Assembly (NCBI GenBank): GCA_947627535.1
Contig: CANQWM010000007.1
Coordinates: forward strand, 1-64,000
Source of the DNA: an uncultured Acetatifactor sp.
GTDB lineage: Bacteria; Bacillota; Clostridia; Lachnospirales; Lachnospiraceae
DNA: 64,000 nucleotides
Direction: 5' to 3'
The notes below the pieces were generated by a model that did not search any database, was not told the origin of the DNA, and was given only the letters and a program-made list of their open reading frames with translations. The position numbers and the translations under genes are program-made. Positions 25,466-35,418 of this stretch are shown here, one piece after another. Numbering within the stretch: position 1 is the first letter of the stretch; each line of letters opens with the position of its first letter.

Positions 25466-27067
25466 TCAGAAGCTCTCCAGAAGTCCTTTGATCCCGTCTT
25501 CCTCATAAATTTCCCTGTAATACGCCACCTCATCCCGGATCAGTTCATCTATGACCCGCATTCCCAGAAGCTCCACAGGCGCCTTATCATCCGTCATGAT
25601 CCGGTCTCCGGCCTGATATCCCTTCATACCGTCTCGCACCCGCTCCAGCATGGCTGTCAGGTTTTCATCCCCGAGGCTTTCTATTCCCTTCGCAAGATTT
25701 TCAGGTATCCTGACGCCGTTTGCGGCAAACAGCTCCCGGTTAGTAGAGCCGGGAACATCTACCGTATACACCTCCTCAAAGACCTGTGAAATAGTATCCG
25801 CCAGATACTGGTTGATGTTCCCTTCCCCGCTCCCCCGCATATTCATGTTCACCACCATGACCCCGCCGGGATTCAAATGATCCCTCACCAAGGTAAAAAA
25901 CTCCGTGGAGGACATCTGGAAGGGAATGGTAATGTCTTGATAGGCATCCACCATAATCACGTCATAAGTCTCGTCCGTCGCATTCAGGTAAGCCCGCCCG
26001 TCATAAGTAACCACCGGCACTTCCGCGGGCAGTTCAAAGTAGGTTCTGGCCAGCTTCGTGATCTTATCATCGATCTCCACGCCCTGGATATCCATGCTTC
26101 CAAAATACCGGCTGCACTGGGTGGCGTAAGTCCCCGTACCCATGCCGAGAATCAGCACCCTGCAGTCTTTCGGGTCCGCCTTCCCCGTCATCAGCGGGGC
26201 TGCCATGGCATAATCATAATACATTCCCGTAAGCTCCCGGCTTCTGAGCAGCACCGACTGGACACCGAAAAGAACATTTGTAGAGAGGATCACCCTGTCC
26301 TTTTCCTCCCTGACCTGAAGGTAATTGTAAACGGACTCTCCTTCATAGGTCAGATCCTTTTCCCAAAACGCAAAGCCGCCAAGACTTCCCGTCCCCCAGC
26401 CCAGCAGCACAAGGACAACCGCCGCCCCGCATTTAACCGCTCCGGCCTTCCTGCTGATAAAATAGACCAGCGAAAGGGCAAGCAGCACAGAGGCAAAGAT
26501 CAGAAATGTCACGGAGGTTCCCACCGCCGGGATCGAGACGAAGGTCGGCACAAAGGTGCCGATAATGCTTCCTATCGTATTAAACGCCCCCAGAGTCCCT
26601 ACCACACGTCCGCTGTCGTCCAGACTTTCCACTGTGTACTTTGCGAGGGACGGCGTCACCGTACCCAGCAGAAAAAGCGGGAACACAAAAAGGATCATAC
26701 AGGCGGCAAACGCTGCCCAGATCAGGTAATTTGTATTCACCGCAAAGATCACCACCGCCGAAATGGCAAGAATGATATATTTCCCCACCGCCGGGATTGC
26801 GGCTGTCCAGACCGCCGCGATCAAAATCCTGGTATAAAGCCTGTCAGGATTCGGATTCCGGTCCGCGCTTTTTCCGCCATAGACATTGCCAAGAGCCATC
26901 GCGATCATAATCGTACCGATAATGATGGTCCAGACAATCTGGGAGGAACTGAAATACGGGGCGAGAAGCCTGCTGGCCCCCAGTTCCACCGCCATCACGG
27001 ACATTCCCGAAAAAAATTCCGTGAGATATAAAAAGATCCTGTTCTTTAAAATGGATGGTTTTTCCAT
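25466..27067 (-). CDS. Membrane-bound spermidine-synthase-like protein
   Basis: The product has 533 residues. Start 27067 (MEKPSILKNRIFLYL) has GGAGG ten bases upstream; the 44 codons before it are low-complexity. Residues 1-240 hold about seven or eight membrane helices (FFSGMSVMAVELGASRLLAP is the family start). Residues 250-533 are a spermidine-synthase-like Rossmann domain: VLILGMGTGTYATQCSRYFG, QGVEIDDKITKLARTYF, YDVIMVDAYQDITIPFQM. Fused proteins of this kind are common; aminopropyltransferase activity is not proven for them. It lies between the DUF6020-like gene and rubrerythrin, all minus strand. Confidence 0.85.
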   Translation of the reverse strand: MEKPSILKNRIFLYLTEFFSGMSVMAVELGASRLLAPYFSSSQIVWTIIIGTIMIAMALGNVYGGKSADRNPNPDRLYTRILIAAVWTAAIPAVGKYIILAISAVVIFAVNTNYLIWAAFAACMILFVFPLFLLGTVTPSLAKYTVESLDDSGRVVGTLGAFNTIGSIIGTFVPTFVSIPAVGTSVTFLIFASVLLALSLVYFISRKAGAVKCGAAVVLVLLGWGTGSLGGFAFWEKDLTYEGESVYNYLQVREEKDRVILSTNVLFGVQSVLLRSRELTGMYYDYAMAAPLMTGKADPKDCRVLILGMGTGTYATQCSRYFGSMDIQGVEIDDKITKLARTYFELPAEVPVVTYDGRAYLNATDETYDVIMVDAYQDITIPFQMSSTEFFTLVRDHLNPGGVMVVNMNMRGSGEGNINQYLADTISQVFEEVYTVDVPGSTNRELFAANGVRIPENLAKGIESLGDENLTAMLERVRDGMKGYQAGDRIMTDDKAPVELLGMRVIDELIRDEVAYYREIYEEDGIKGLLESF

Positions 27068-27265
27068 CTGGCCGGTTCCTCCGTCTATTGTTTTCCCGTT
27101 TCTTCTCTTCCGCGTTTTTCTTTCCGTGCTTTCTTTTCCCATGCTTTCTTTTCCGTGTATCCCGTTTTCTCCTGTCAGAAAATATGGCAGGGCACGCAAA
27201 GCACGGCCCCGCCACTTATTCCCGCTGTCTTTCCTATGATAACCGCTTTGTCAGAATATCATACC

Positions 27266-27802
27266 TCAATAATTCTCTCCGCAGATCTCAAAATAGGACT
27301 GCGGATGATTACAGGTGGGGCAAACCTCCGGGGCCTTTGTGCCCACAACGATATGGCCGCAGTTACGGCACTCCCATACCTTGACCTCGCTCTTTTCAAA
27401 CACCTGCATGGTCTCAAGATTATTTAACAGCGCGCGGTATCTCTCCTCGTGATGCTTCTCGATTGCCGCTACCAGACGGAATTTTTTTGCCAGCTCCGGA
27501 AACCCTTCCTTTTCCGCAGTCACGGCAAAACCTTCATACATATCCGTCCACTCATAATTTTCCCCGTCCGCAGCCGCCTTCAGGTTCTCCGCCGTATTCT
27601 GGATTCCCTGCAGCTCCTTCAGCCACATTTTGGCATGCTCTTTCTCGTTGTCAGCCGTCTTTAAAAAGATGGCCGACATTTGTTCATACCCTTCTTTTTT
27701 TGCGACGGAGGCAAAGTAGGTATACTTGTTGCGCGCCTGAGATTCTCCGGCGAAAGCCGCCTCCAGATTTTTTTCTGTCTGAGTTCCCGCATATTTGCTC
27801 AT
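27266..27802 (-). CDS. rbr: Rubrerythrin
   Basis: The product has 178 residues and reduces hydrogen peroxide in the cytoplasm of anaerobes. The ferritin-like diiron domain has [29 protein letters not shown] (ExxH) and [14 protein letters not shown]. The C-terminal rubredoxin-like part binds iron through CRNCGH and [16 protein letters not shown] precedes ATG 27802. The gene is complete and single, 45 bases downstream of the chemoreceptor. Confidence 0.96.
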   Translation of the reverse strand: MSKYAGTQTEKNLEAAFAGESQARNKYTYFASVAKKEGYEQMSAIFLKTADNEKEHAKMWLKELQGIQNTAENLKAAADGENYEWTDMYEGFAVTAEKEGFPELAKKFRLVAAIEKHHEERYRALLNNLETMQVFEKSEVKVWECRNCGHIVVGTKAPEVCPTCNHPQSYFEICGENY

Positions 27803-27847
27803 AACATCCTCCTATTCTTTTCGCAGGCCGTCGTTACCGGAAAAGCC

Positions 27848-29893
27848 TTACTCGGTAAACTTGTCTACGATATCGCTGATCGCCTGAGAGTTGTCCTGGT
27901 TAGTCTTTCCGACACTCTCCAGCTTTTCAGCCGTCGTGTTGGTACGCTCAATTTTGTCTACAATGTCGTTGACGCCGACTTCGTTCTCGCTGGAGGCAGA
28001 CCGGATCACCTCCATGTGTTCGCGGATACTGGTGACGGAAGCCACAAACCCGTTGGAGGTCTCCTGAATCTCTCCGATGGCTTCCCTGATATTCTCCACA
28101 GATCCGCCATACTCGTTGGCAATACCCACAAATTCCTTGAACTTATCGGCCACATCCGTCTCCATAAAGCGGATGATATCGTCCACACAATCCTGGACAT
28201 TCCTGATGTTGGTATTGATCTCGCCGCAGATATCGGAAATCTGCATTGCCGTGCTGGAAGAGTTGGATGCCAGCGTTCCGATCTCCTGTGCCACCACCGC
28301 AAAGCCTCTTCCCTGTTCGCCGGCCCTTGCCGCTTCGATGGAAGCGTTCAGGGAGAGCAGGTTGGTCTGATTCGCAATCTCCAAAATCTGCTGGGCCATA
28401 TCGTTGATCCGGGTAAGGGACTGCAGATTGACCATGGCGTCTTCCACGTTCTTCCGGTTCTCCTTGATCTTTGCATCCGTCTCATGCAGCGTGTTCTCCG
28501 CCATATTTTTCATGGCTGCCGCCGTGTGGATCAGCTGGTTGCTCTTGTCGTCACCGGCCTTGACCTTCTCTTCCACGGTATCCACCATTTCGGCGATTCT
28601 GGTGATCTCATCCACAACGCTGGAAATCGCCTCGTTGGTGGTAGTGATGCCTGCGGCCAGCTGCTGGGTGGTAGCGGAATTGTCTCCCACATATTCAATC
28701 AGCGTGTGCGCCGCATCGCTCATCCGGTTTGTGGAATCTCCCAGAGACTCGGTACAGCCGCGCAGCGTGGACACAATGCTCCGCAGGGTTCCGTAAAGCG
28801 AATCCATAGCGGTGGCAATTTTGCCTGTCTCGCTGGTCCCGCCCACATAACGCTTGATCTCTTCGGGCGTCCGCAGCTCCAGATTCTTCAGTCTGCCAAT
28901 GGCGTGTTCCACATTCTCAAGAGGCTTTACGCATATCTTCACGGAGATAAAGGACAGCACGGAGATCAGTGCGAACGCGCCGATGCAGACAAGCGCGAGA
29001 ATATTGCGGCTGTGGGTCGCCGTCCCGTAGATTTCACCTTCCGAATCGCTGAGGATCACGGCCCACTGACGATCCGGCAGATACTGATACATGGCGATGG
29101 ATTTCACGCCGTTTTCATCCTGGTATTCTATATCTCCCACCAATGCGGAAGGATTCGCATTGATCTTGTCAATGACCTGCAGAAGCATTTCATTTTCAAT
29201 CGGCGTGGCCATCAGGGACTCATCCTCGTCAAAGATATGCGTTGCGGTAGCCGTATTGATCATATAGTTTCTCGCATTTTCCAGTCCCTCCACGCTGAGC
29301 CGGTCCAGAATCGACGCCAGACTTGTAGCGAACTGCGCGCCTCCCACATACCCGAGGATTTCGCCGTTTTCGTCATGCACAGGCGCATACAGCGACAGCG
29401 CCAGCTGCTGGGAGGCCGGAGAAACGATGATACCGGTATTGTACATGTCGCCGGCAGCCGTCATGGCATCCTGAAGCTGCTTGAGCGGATCGCCCTCGCG
29501 GGTACGGATCCCCACCACCGCAGGATTGGAATGGGTAAGCACATGGGTATCCCACTCCGCTATGTAAACGCCTTCCCAGCCGTCAAGCCCCGCATAAAAG
29601 CTTTCCGTATAGGCCTGGGCCTGACTGGTCAGCGAAGCATTTGCCGGATTTTTTAACAGCTCTGCCACCACGGGCGCCTTGCCGTAAGCGATCAGCATTT
29701 TCTCCGCCTGGTCTACATACTGCTCAATGACCTCCGCTCTGGCATCCAGAGACGTCTCCATGTTATTCATGGCTGTTTCCTTCATGGCAACCGTCATGTT
29801 GTTGCTTGCCACCAAAAAAAGAAGCAGAATACACACTGCTGAGACACAGGAGACGACGGCAGTAATGACCGTACTCATTTTTTTGTTTTTCAT
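27848..29893 (-). CDS. Methyl-accepting chemotaxis protein with Cache sensor
   Basis: The product has 681 residues. ATG 29893 ([16 protein letters not shown]) has GGAGG upstream. The order is membrane helix 1 (about 8-30), a periplasm-side dCache-type sensor (about 31-285, with [18 protein letters not shown] and [15 protein letters not shown]), helix 2 ([20 protein letters not shown]), a HAMP-like linker, and the signalling domain with hairpin tip [20 protein letters not shown] and [17 protein letters not shown]. It senses small molecules and controls CheA. The window holds no other chemotaxis or flagellar gene. A -10 box lies at 29968-29973. Confidence 0.93.
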   Translation of the reverse strand: MKNKKMSTVITAVVSCVSAVCILLLFLVASNNMTVAMKETAMNNMETSLDARAEVIEQYVDQAEKMLIAYGKAPVVAELLKNPANASLTSQAQAYTESFYAGLDGWEGVYIAEWDTHVLTHSNPAVVGIRTREGDPLKQLQDAMTAAGDMYNTGIIVSPASQQLALSLYAPVHDENGEILGYVGGAQFATSLASILDRLSVEGLENARNYMINTATATHIFDEDESLMATPIENEMLLQVIDKINANPSALVGDIEYQDENGVKSIAMYQYLPDRQWAVILSDSEGEIYGTATHSRNILALVCIGAFALISVLSFISVKICVKPLENVEHAIGRLKNLELRTPEEIKRYVGGTSETGKIATAMDSLYGTLRSIVSTLRGCTESLGDSTNRMSDAAHTLIEYVGDNSATTQQLAAGITTTNEAISSVVDEITRIAEMVDTVEEKVKAGDDKSNQLIHTAAAMKNMAENTLHETDAKIKENRKNVEDAMVNLQSLTRINDMAQQILEIANQTNLLSLNASIEAARAGEQGRGFAVVAQEIGTLASNSSSTAMQISDICGEINTNIRNVQDCVDDIIRFMETDVADKFKEFVGIANEYGGSVENIREAIGEIQETSNGFVASVTSIREHMEVIRSASSENEVGVNDIVDKIERTNTTAEKLESVGKTNQDNSQAISDIVDKFTE

Positions 29894-29967
29894 TATACTC
29901 CTCCTTATAGCACAAAGCAATACAGGCAGAACCAGTTCAAACCAAATCCACCTCACTTGATGAAGCA

Positions 29968-29973
29968 ATTATA
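29968..29973 (-). promoter_or_regulatory. Extended -10 promoter of the chemoreceptor
   Basis: TGGTATAAT on the minus strand is an extended -10 (TG, one base, TATAAT) 75 bases before the start codon. No good -35 is visible, as is common with extended -10 promoters. Confidence 0.6.
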
Positions 29974-30223
29974 CCACACCGGGTTTGAATTTTATAGTGA
30001 ATTTTTTCATGTTCGCAAAATTCGACAATAACTTCACAACAAATGAACAGTGTCCGGTGCGGGGTTGGGAAATCCGTTATGGGTCTGCAAATCATTTCCG
30101 TTTCCACTCCTCTCATTGCCACAGAGAGACCGTCAGCGTTTTTCCTGATCCAAGATAATTAAAACTCACAATTAATTCAGGATATCCTTTACGTATTTTT
30201 CAATAAATATTTTCAATCAAACG

Positions 30224-30257
30224 AAAAAACAACAGACCACGTTCCCATGACCTGCTG
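30224..30257 (-). terminator. Strong Rho-independent terminator
   Basis: On the minus strand CAGCAGGTCATG and CGTGGTCTGTTG pair over 12 positions with wobbles around a GGAA loop, followed by TTTTTT. It ends transcripts from the hemZ side and the gene remnants. Confidence 0.75.
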
Positions 30258-30288
30258 CTTCATTGCTTTAACTATTCGGTATTTGTAA

Positions 30289-30477
30289 TTATGCCAGAAC
30301 AGGTTCTCTTTTTTCTATTATAGCCTTTATCTCTTCAACACTTCTTTCAGCTACATCTGCCATCTGCTCAAATGTGTATCCCTTCTTGTGCATGTTGAGG
30401 ATAAACTCCACTTGCGCATCTTCTCTGATTCCCTGACTCAAATTACACATTGTGTCCACTTCCTCGTATGTCAGTCT
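30289..30477 (-). pseudogene. C-terminal tail of an Rpn-family nuclease/transposase-like protein
   Basis: The frame reads RLTYEEVDTMCNLSQGIRED..., then KKGYTFEQMADVAERSVEEI and KAIIEKREPVLA to the stop. This is the conserved tail of Rpn (PD-(D/E)XK) proteins that are abundant in Lachnospiraceae. A TAG stop (30478-30480) lies directly in front and the nuclease domain is absent. From the internal ATG at 30450 it could still make a 53-residue peptide, but I regard it as a remnant. Confidence 0.6.
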
Positions 30478-30514
30478 CTACTGGAATATCGTACTCAGAC
30501 TTATTAAAAGTTAC

Positions 30515-30625
30515 TTATCTATTGCGGTGACAGCTCTCAGCATATGAAAGAATCTTTGCAGCATTCAAATTCTCGCAGGCACATTGAAATCGGTATTTTG
30601 ATAACTCAATCAGGCTGCCTTCCAT
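30515..30625 (-). pseudogene. HEPN-domain toxin fragment
   Basis: A 36-codon frame starts with MEGSLIELSKYRFQCAC and ENLNAAKILSYAESCH, the first helices of a HEPN protein of the MNT/HEPN pair. It stops at TAA 30515-30517, long before the RNase motif. Its ATG overlaps the end of the MNT fragment in another frame, exactly as in intact pairs. Confidence 0.55.
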
Positions 30626-30790
30626 AACACAATTCCTTCTTTCTCCACACTTTGATAAAAAGGCAGTACTTCCATCCATGTTCTGAAATGATCTGCATCG
30701 ATATCAATGACAGAAAAAACCTTATCATATTTTACTTTCATGAGCAACTCCACCAGTTCAATCCCTTCACACAGATTTTGAATCATCAAT
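30610..30790 (-). pseudogene. MNT nucleotidyltransferase antitoxin fragment
   Basis: The frame preserves the end of an MNT-type minimal nucleotidyltransferase: ELLMKVKYDKVFSVIDIDAD, HFRTWMEVLPFYQSVEKEG and IVLWKAA. The catalytic GSxxxGxxxxxSDxD half is missing and was probably replaced when the hemZ end joined here. With the HEPN piece it records a dead toxin-antitoxin pair. Confidence 0.6.
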
Positions 30791-30794
30791 CGCG

Positions 30795-32327
30795 TCAGTC
30801 GCGAAATAAGACGCGCTTTCTCTCGATCATTTCCTCGATTCTCTCGATATATTGAGCCACTTCCTTCACATTTTCGCACCGCTCAATCAGAATGCTTTCC
30901 CCGCCGTCCTGAGCTGCCTGGTAACTGACTTTCTTGGAGATGCTCCCGGCACCTAACGCAAGAATGGTCTGCACTTCCTCCATGATCAGAATATTGTACA
31001 GTCCGAACTTCCCCTCTTTCGCATACCCTACATTTTCAAAGTTTCCTGACATGTTCTTCTGGCGGTAGAGATAATACGGCACAAGTCCCAGTCTTTCCGC
31101 GCCCTGGGCTGCAATGGCCATGGTCTCGTCGGTATTTCGCAGCATGGAAACACCGTTCTCCTGTATCCACCGGTTCAACTTCGACGCCCGCTTGATGGCC
31201 AGAGAGTGCACGGTAAGACTGTCCGGCCCCATCTGGACTACTCTGTCCACAGTATGCCGCACATCCTCCGCCGTTTCTCCGGGAAGCCCCAGGATCAGAT
31301 CCATATTGATATTATCAAACCCCATCTCCCTTGCCAGAGCATACGCCCGCTCCACCTGCTCCACGGAAGCCTTCCGGCCGATGAGATCCAGCGTCTCCTG
31401 CTTCATCGTCTGGGGGTTCACGGAGATACGGCCCACGCCGTGACGCCGAAGCACCTCAAGCTTCTTGCGGTTGATACTGTCCGCCCGGCCCGCCTCCACG
31501 GTAAACTCTTGTACCGTCGAAAAATCAAAAAGACTTTTCAGCCGGTTCAGAAGCCGGTCCAGCTGTTCCGGCTCCAGCGTAGTCGGCGTGCCTCCGCCGA
31601 TATAGACGCTGTCTAAAATATCATCTTTTCTCTGTTCGGCGACAAATTCCATCTCCCGGAACAGACATTCCAGATACGAATCCACCTGTTTTCTGTAGGC
31701 CGCAATGGGAAAAGAAGGAAAAGAACAGTACAGACAGGTGGCAGGGCAGAACGGAATCCCGATATAAAGGCTGTAACCGCCCTGATAATGCACCCTGTTA
31801 AGAAGTTTCCGTTCCCGTTTTGCAATGTCTATGGAAAGCCGAATTTTTTCCGGGCTGACAAGATGTTTTCTCCGGTAGTACTCCCGGATATAGTCGTCGC
31901 TTCTGCCCTGTTCCAGCATACCGTATGCGATCTTCGTGGGCCGGATTCCCGTCAGATTTCCCCAGGGCAGCCGCTTCCCCGTCCTGCCGCTGAGCACCCC
32001 GTACAGGAAACGCTTAAAGCCGTCCTTGAATCCCCTTTCCCCGATCTCAGCGCGGAAGTCGTCCCATTCCCCGCCCTCGGGCAATCCCTCCGCCAGGTTT
32101 TCCTCCTGCCGGAAATTCCAGGTATAAGTTTCCCCGGACACGGTGACAGCCGCACCGTCCTCTCCGATCTCAATGCGGATCGAAATGTCCTTTCCGTACT
32201 GCTCTCTTTTGTCCGCCCCGGTAGCAGGCGTCAGCACCGTCACCGATTCCTCGGGATAAAAGGCCCGGACCAGCGCATTGACGTCGTATTCAAAATTTTC
32301 CTTATTTAACTCTACCGCGATCATCAC
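30795..32327 (-). CDS. hemZ: Oxygen-independent coproporphyrinogen dehydrogenase HemZ-type radical SAM
   Basis: The product has 510 residues. A radical-SAM cluster motif CPATCLYC lies at about residue 195, followed by the glycine block VYIGGGTPTTLEPEQLD and the motif ILGLPGETAEDV. The N-terminal 150 residues (IRIEIGEDGAAVTVSG, LPWGNLTGIRPTKI) are the HemZ-specific extension. The gene follows the MBL hydrolase with a 4-base overlap, the normal order in Clostridia, where hisS-aspS usually come next. Here the next genes are decayed MNT/HEPN DNA and a chemoreceptor, so the region downstream has been rearranged. HemZ is named after haem synthesis, but related enzymes may act on other tetrapyrroles. 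Confidence 0.9.
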   Translation of the reverse strand: MMIAVELNKENFEYDVNALVRAFYPEESVTVLTPATGADKREQYGKDISIRIEIGEDGAAVTVSGETYTWNFRQEENLAEGLPEGGEWDDFRAEIGERGFKDGFKRFLYGVLSGRTGKRLPWGNLTGIRPTKIAYGMLEQGRSDDYIREYYRRKHLVSPEKIRLSIDIAKRERKLLNRVHYQGGYSLYIGIPFCPATCLYCSFPSFPIAAYRKQVDSYLECLFREMEFVAEQRKDDILDSVYIGGGTPTTLEPEQLDRLLNRLKSLFDFSTVQEFTVEAGRADSINRKKLEVLRRHGVGRISVNPQTMKQETLDLIGRKASVEQVERAYALAREMGFDNINMDLILGLPGETAEDVRHTVDRVVQMGPDSLTVHSLAIKRASKLNRWIQENGVSMLRNTDETMAIAAQGAERLGLVPYYLYRQKNMSGNFENVGYAKEGKFGLYNILIMEEVQTILALGAGSISKKVSYQAAQDGGESILIERCENVKEVAQYIERIEEMIERKRVLFRD

Positions 32328-33004
32328 AGGTTCTCTTCTTCCACGGCGCAGAAAGGATTATAGCGTTTCTCATGGCCGATCGTCGTGCTGTCTCCGTGTC
32401 CGGGATAGACCTTTGTCTCATCGGGCAGCACGAACAGCTTGTCCCGGATGGATCGCACCAGGGTTCCCATGTCCCCCGTGGGGAAATCCGTGCGGCCCAC
32501 GGATTCCTGAAACAGCGTATCCCCCGCCACAAGGATTCCAGCCTCCTTTGCGTAATAACAGCATCCACCGGCCGTATGTCCCGGTGTCGCGATCACCTGC
32601 AGCGTAATCCCGGCGAGGGAAAGCTCCTGTCCGTCTTTTACATACTCGTCCGCATAAGTGCTGCAGGAGCGGCCCGCCTGCGCCGATACGTTCAGCCCGG
32701 GATCCCGCAGCAGTTCTCTTTCCCCCTCGCAGGCATACACCCTGACCGGCTCCAGACCGTCCGCCTCCGCCGCGGCGTTCGCGGCGTCCCGCAGGGCGTC
32801 CAGCCCCCAGATATGGTCAAAATGTCCGTGGGTAAGCAGGATCGCCTTTACCTGAAATCCATTTTTCCGCAGGGCGTTGTAAATTCCCTGTCCCTGATCG
32901 CCGGGATCGACCACCACAGCATCGCTGCTTCCCTCTCTGTACAGGAAGTAACAGTTGGTCTGTACACTTCCCATTACCATGCGTCCGATCTTGATCTGTG
33001 CCAT
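32324..33004 (-). CDS. MBL-fold metallo-hydrolase (glyoxalase II-like)
   Basis: The product has 226 residues. Metal ligands are in LLTHGHFDHIWG (THxHxDH), ATPGHTAGGC, VAGDTLFQESVGRTDF and YPGHGDSTTIGHE. This is the compact glyoxalase-II-like form common in Firmicutes; lacking the C-terminal glutathione domain, it likely acts on small thioesters or bacillithiol-type conjugates or has an unknown substrate. It sits in the relA-MBL-hemZ operon, 64 bases after relA. Confidence 0.9.
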   Translation of the reverse strand: MAQIKIGRMVMGSVQTNCYFLYREGSSDAVVVDPGDQGQGIYNALRKNGFQVKAILLTHGHFDHIWGLDALRDAANAAAEADGLEPVRVYACEGERELLRDPGLNVSAQAGRSCSTYADEYVKDGQELSLAGITLQVIATPGHTAGGCCYYAKEAGILVAGDTLFQESVGRTDFPTGDMGTLVRSIRDKLFVLPDETKVYPGHGDSTTIGHEKRYNPFCAVEEENL

Positions 33005-33068
33005 ATTTCCGCTTTCCTTTCCCGATTCTTTCCTATCCCGTTCCCGCCGTCGCCTTCCTTCGCCTTTC

Positions 33069-35372
33069 TCAGCCGGTTGTCCTTTCGATATCTCTTACAC
33101 TCTCAATGCCCCGGATCTTCTCGATCACCCGGTTCAGCTCCTCCCGGCTTCCAATCTCGAAGGTCGTCTGCAGCGTGGCAAGCCCCTGCCTGCTGGTTCT
33201 GGTGTTCATGGAGAGAATATTGATGTTTTTCTCCGTCATGGCCTTTGAGATATCCGCCAGCAGACCGTTCCGGTTATCGGCATAGATCTTGATCTCGGCC
33301 ACATATTTCTCCTCTGCGTTTTCCGGCGCCTGCCATTCCGCGTCAATCAGCCTTGCCCGCTCGATCTCCGGGAGATTCATGACATTCACGCAGTCCGTTC
33401 TGTGGATGGAGACGCCTCTGCCCCTTGTGACAAATCCCACGATCTCGTCTCCCGGCACCGGGGAGCAGCACTTGGAAAACCGCACCGACAGATCCGCGAT
33501 TCCCTTTACCACAATGCCGCTTTTCGTCTTCTTCGGCATCATTTTGGCCGGATTGGCGGCTCCCGCATCGGCAATGCTCTGCAGCACCTCTTCGTTGGTA
33601 AGGATCCTTTTGTGGTCCCTGTCGTAGAGTTCCTGCAGTTTGTTGACGATCTGGCCCTCCTTGAGAGCGCCGTGGCCGATGGCCGCCAGCACCGAATCCC
33701 AGTCCCGGAATCCGTACTTGTGCATGACGGTATCCAGATATTCCGGTTTCATCAGGTCGGGAAGATTGACTCCTCTCGCTTTACAGTAAGCGTTCATCAA
33801 TTCCTTCCCTTTTGCGATGTTGTCGTCCTTCCGCTCGTTTTTGAACCACTGGTTGATCTTATTCTTGGCCTGTGTGCTCTTTACCACATTCAGCCAGTCT
33901 CTGCTGGGGCCCTTGGAGTTCTGGGACGTAATGATCTCGATCCGGTCTCCGTTTCGGATCTCATAGTCGATGGTCACCAGCCTGCCGTTGACTCTCGCTC
34001 CCACCATCTTGTTTCCCACGGCGGAATGGATGCTGTAGGCAAAGTCGATGGGCGTGGAACCCGCGGGCAGATTTTTTACGTCGCCCGTGGGGGTAAAGCA
34101 GTACACATTGTCCGCAAACAGGTCCAGGTCGCTTTTCAGAAGCTTCATAAACTCCCGGTTGTCGGACATATCCTGCTGCCACTCCAGAATCTGGCGCAGC
34201 CATACCAGCTTTTCCTCCTCCTGGCCGGCAACATGCTTGCCGTCCGCGGCCTCCTTGTATTTCCAATGGGCAGCGATGCCATACTCCGCCGCCTTATGCA
34301 TCTCAAATGTCCGGATCTGGATTTCAAAGGGCTGGCCCGTGCTGCCGATCAGCGTGGTGTGCAGGGACTGGTACATATTCGCCTTTGGCATGGCGATATA
34401 ATCCTTGAAACGCCCCGGTATGGGCTTATACATCTCATGGATCACGCCCAGCGCCGCGTAGCAGTCCTTTACGGTATCCACGATAATGCGCACCGCAAAC
34501 AGGTCATAGATCTGATCCAGCGTCTTATTCTGGTTTCGCATCTTTTTATAAATGCTGAAAAAATGTTTGACACGGCCGTCGATCTTCGCCTTGATCCCGG
34601 CGTTTGCAATGTGCTCGCTGACCTCATCCACAATGCTCTGGATATATTTTTCCCGGACGCTTCTTCGGACCGCGATCCGTTCCACCAGATCGTAGTATAC
34701 CTCCGGCTCCAGATATTTTAAGGAAAGATCGTCCAGCTCCGTCTTGATCTTGCTGATGCCCAGCCTGTGGGCAATGGGGCAGTAGATTTCCAGCGTCTCC
34801 TTTGCGATCCGCTGCTGGCTCTCGGGCTTCTGGTATTTCAGAGTGCGCATATTGTGGAGACGGTCCGCCAGCTTAATCATGATCACCCGGATATCCTTCG
34901 CCATGGCAAGGAACATCTTTCTCAGATTTTCCGCCTGCATCTCCAGCTTGGCATCAGACTGCTCCCCATTCCCCGAAAGCGGAATCTTCTCCAGCTTTGT
35001 CACGCCGTCCACCAGAAGCGCCACGTCCTCGCCGAACTCCCGGACAAGGTCGTCCTCCGTCATGACCGTGTCCTCCACCACATCATGGAGAATGCCGGCC
35101 ACGATCGTCTCCTTGTCCAGTTCCAGGTCCGCCAGGATAATGGCGACATTCAGAGGATGGATAATGTATGGCTCGCCTGACTTGCGAAGCTGGTCCTTAT
35201 GCGCCTCGCCGGCAACCCGATAGGCTTTTTCAATCATGCTGATATCGTCGCTGGGATGATATTTCCGCACGCGTCGGATAAGCTCCTCATAGAGCTCTTC
35301 CGGATTTACAAATTCCTGTGATCTGCTTATCTTGCCATCGTCAAATATGAGCTCGTTTTTTTCTTCTGCCAT
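33069..35372 (-). CDS. relA: Bifunctional (p)ppGpp synthetase/hydrolase
   Basis: The product has 767 residues of the long RSH type. The hydrolase HD domain shows YIIHPLNVAIILADL and AGILHDVVEDTVMTEDD; the synthetase domain shows DLFAVRIIVDTVKDCYAALG and AMPKANMYQSLHTTLIG. A TGS domain follows (VYCFTPTGDVKNLPAGSTPI), then a zinc-finger/helical part (RFSKCCSPVPGDEIVGF) and a C-terminal ACT domain (IKIYADNRNGLLADISKAM). HD residues are intact, so it can both make and destroy the alarmone. It acts on ribosomes in amino-acid starvation. It lies between apt and the MBL gene, a standard Clostridia arrangement. Confidence 0.97.
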   Translation of the reverse strand: MAEEKNELIFDDGKISRSQEFVNPEELYEELIRRVRKYHPSDDISMIEKAYRVAGEAHKDQLRKSGEPYIIHPLNVAIILADLELDKETIVAGILHDVVEDTVMTEDDLVREFGEDVALLVDGVTKLEKIPLSGNGEQSDAKLEMQAENLRKMFLAMAKDIRVIMIKLADRLHNMRTLKYQKPESQQRIAKETLEIYCPIAHRLGISKIKTELDDLSLKYLEPEVYYDLVERIAVRRSVREKYIQSIVDEVSEHIANAGIKAKIDGRVKHFFSIYKKMRNQNKTLDQIYDLFAVRIIVDTVKDCYAALGVIHEMYKPIPGRFKDYIAMPKANMYQSLHTTLIGSTGQPFEIQIRTFEMHKAAEYGIAAHWKYKEAADGKHVAGQEEEKLVWLRQILEWQQDMSDNREFMKLLKSDLDLFADNVYCFTPTGDVKNLPAGSTPIDFAYSIHSAVGNKMVGARVNGRLVTIDYEIRNGDRIEIITSQNSKGPSRDWLNVVKSTQAKNKINQWFKNERKDDNIAKGKELMNAYCKARGVNLPDLMKPEYLDTVMHKYGFRDWDSVLAAIGHGALKEGQIVNKLQELYDRDHKRILTNEEVLQSIADAGAANPAKMMPKKTKSGIVVKGIADLSVRFSKCCSPVPGDEIVGFVTRGRGVSIHRTDCVNVMNLPEIERARLIDAEWQAPENAEEKYVAEIKIYADNRNGLLADISKAMTEKNINILSMNTRTSRQGLATLQTTFEIGSREELNRVIEKIRGIESVRDIERTTG

Positions 35373-35418
35373 AATAGATCCATACTCCTTAAACCCCGGC
35401 CGGACACGCCGGCCGCAT

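Larger units (their letters stand above)
29894..30288. other. Intergenic stretch with chemoreceptor promoter and a terminator
   Basis: The left part carries the extended -10 at 29968-29973 and the right part the strong terminator at 30224-30257. AT-rich DNA between them (30120-30220) shows nothing else. Confidence 0.55.

Noticed and set aside
25877-27031. Plus-strand open frame of 384 codons
   Set aside because: Opposite the spermidine-synthase-like gene; His/Arg/Gly-rich with no domain and no start site.
27680-29656. Plus-strand open frame of 658 codons opposite the chemoreceptor
   Set aside because: Antisense shadow of the methyl-accepting protein gene; no homology and low-complexity composition.
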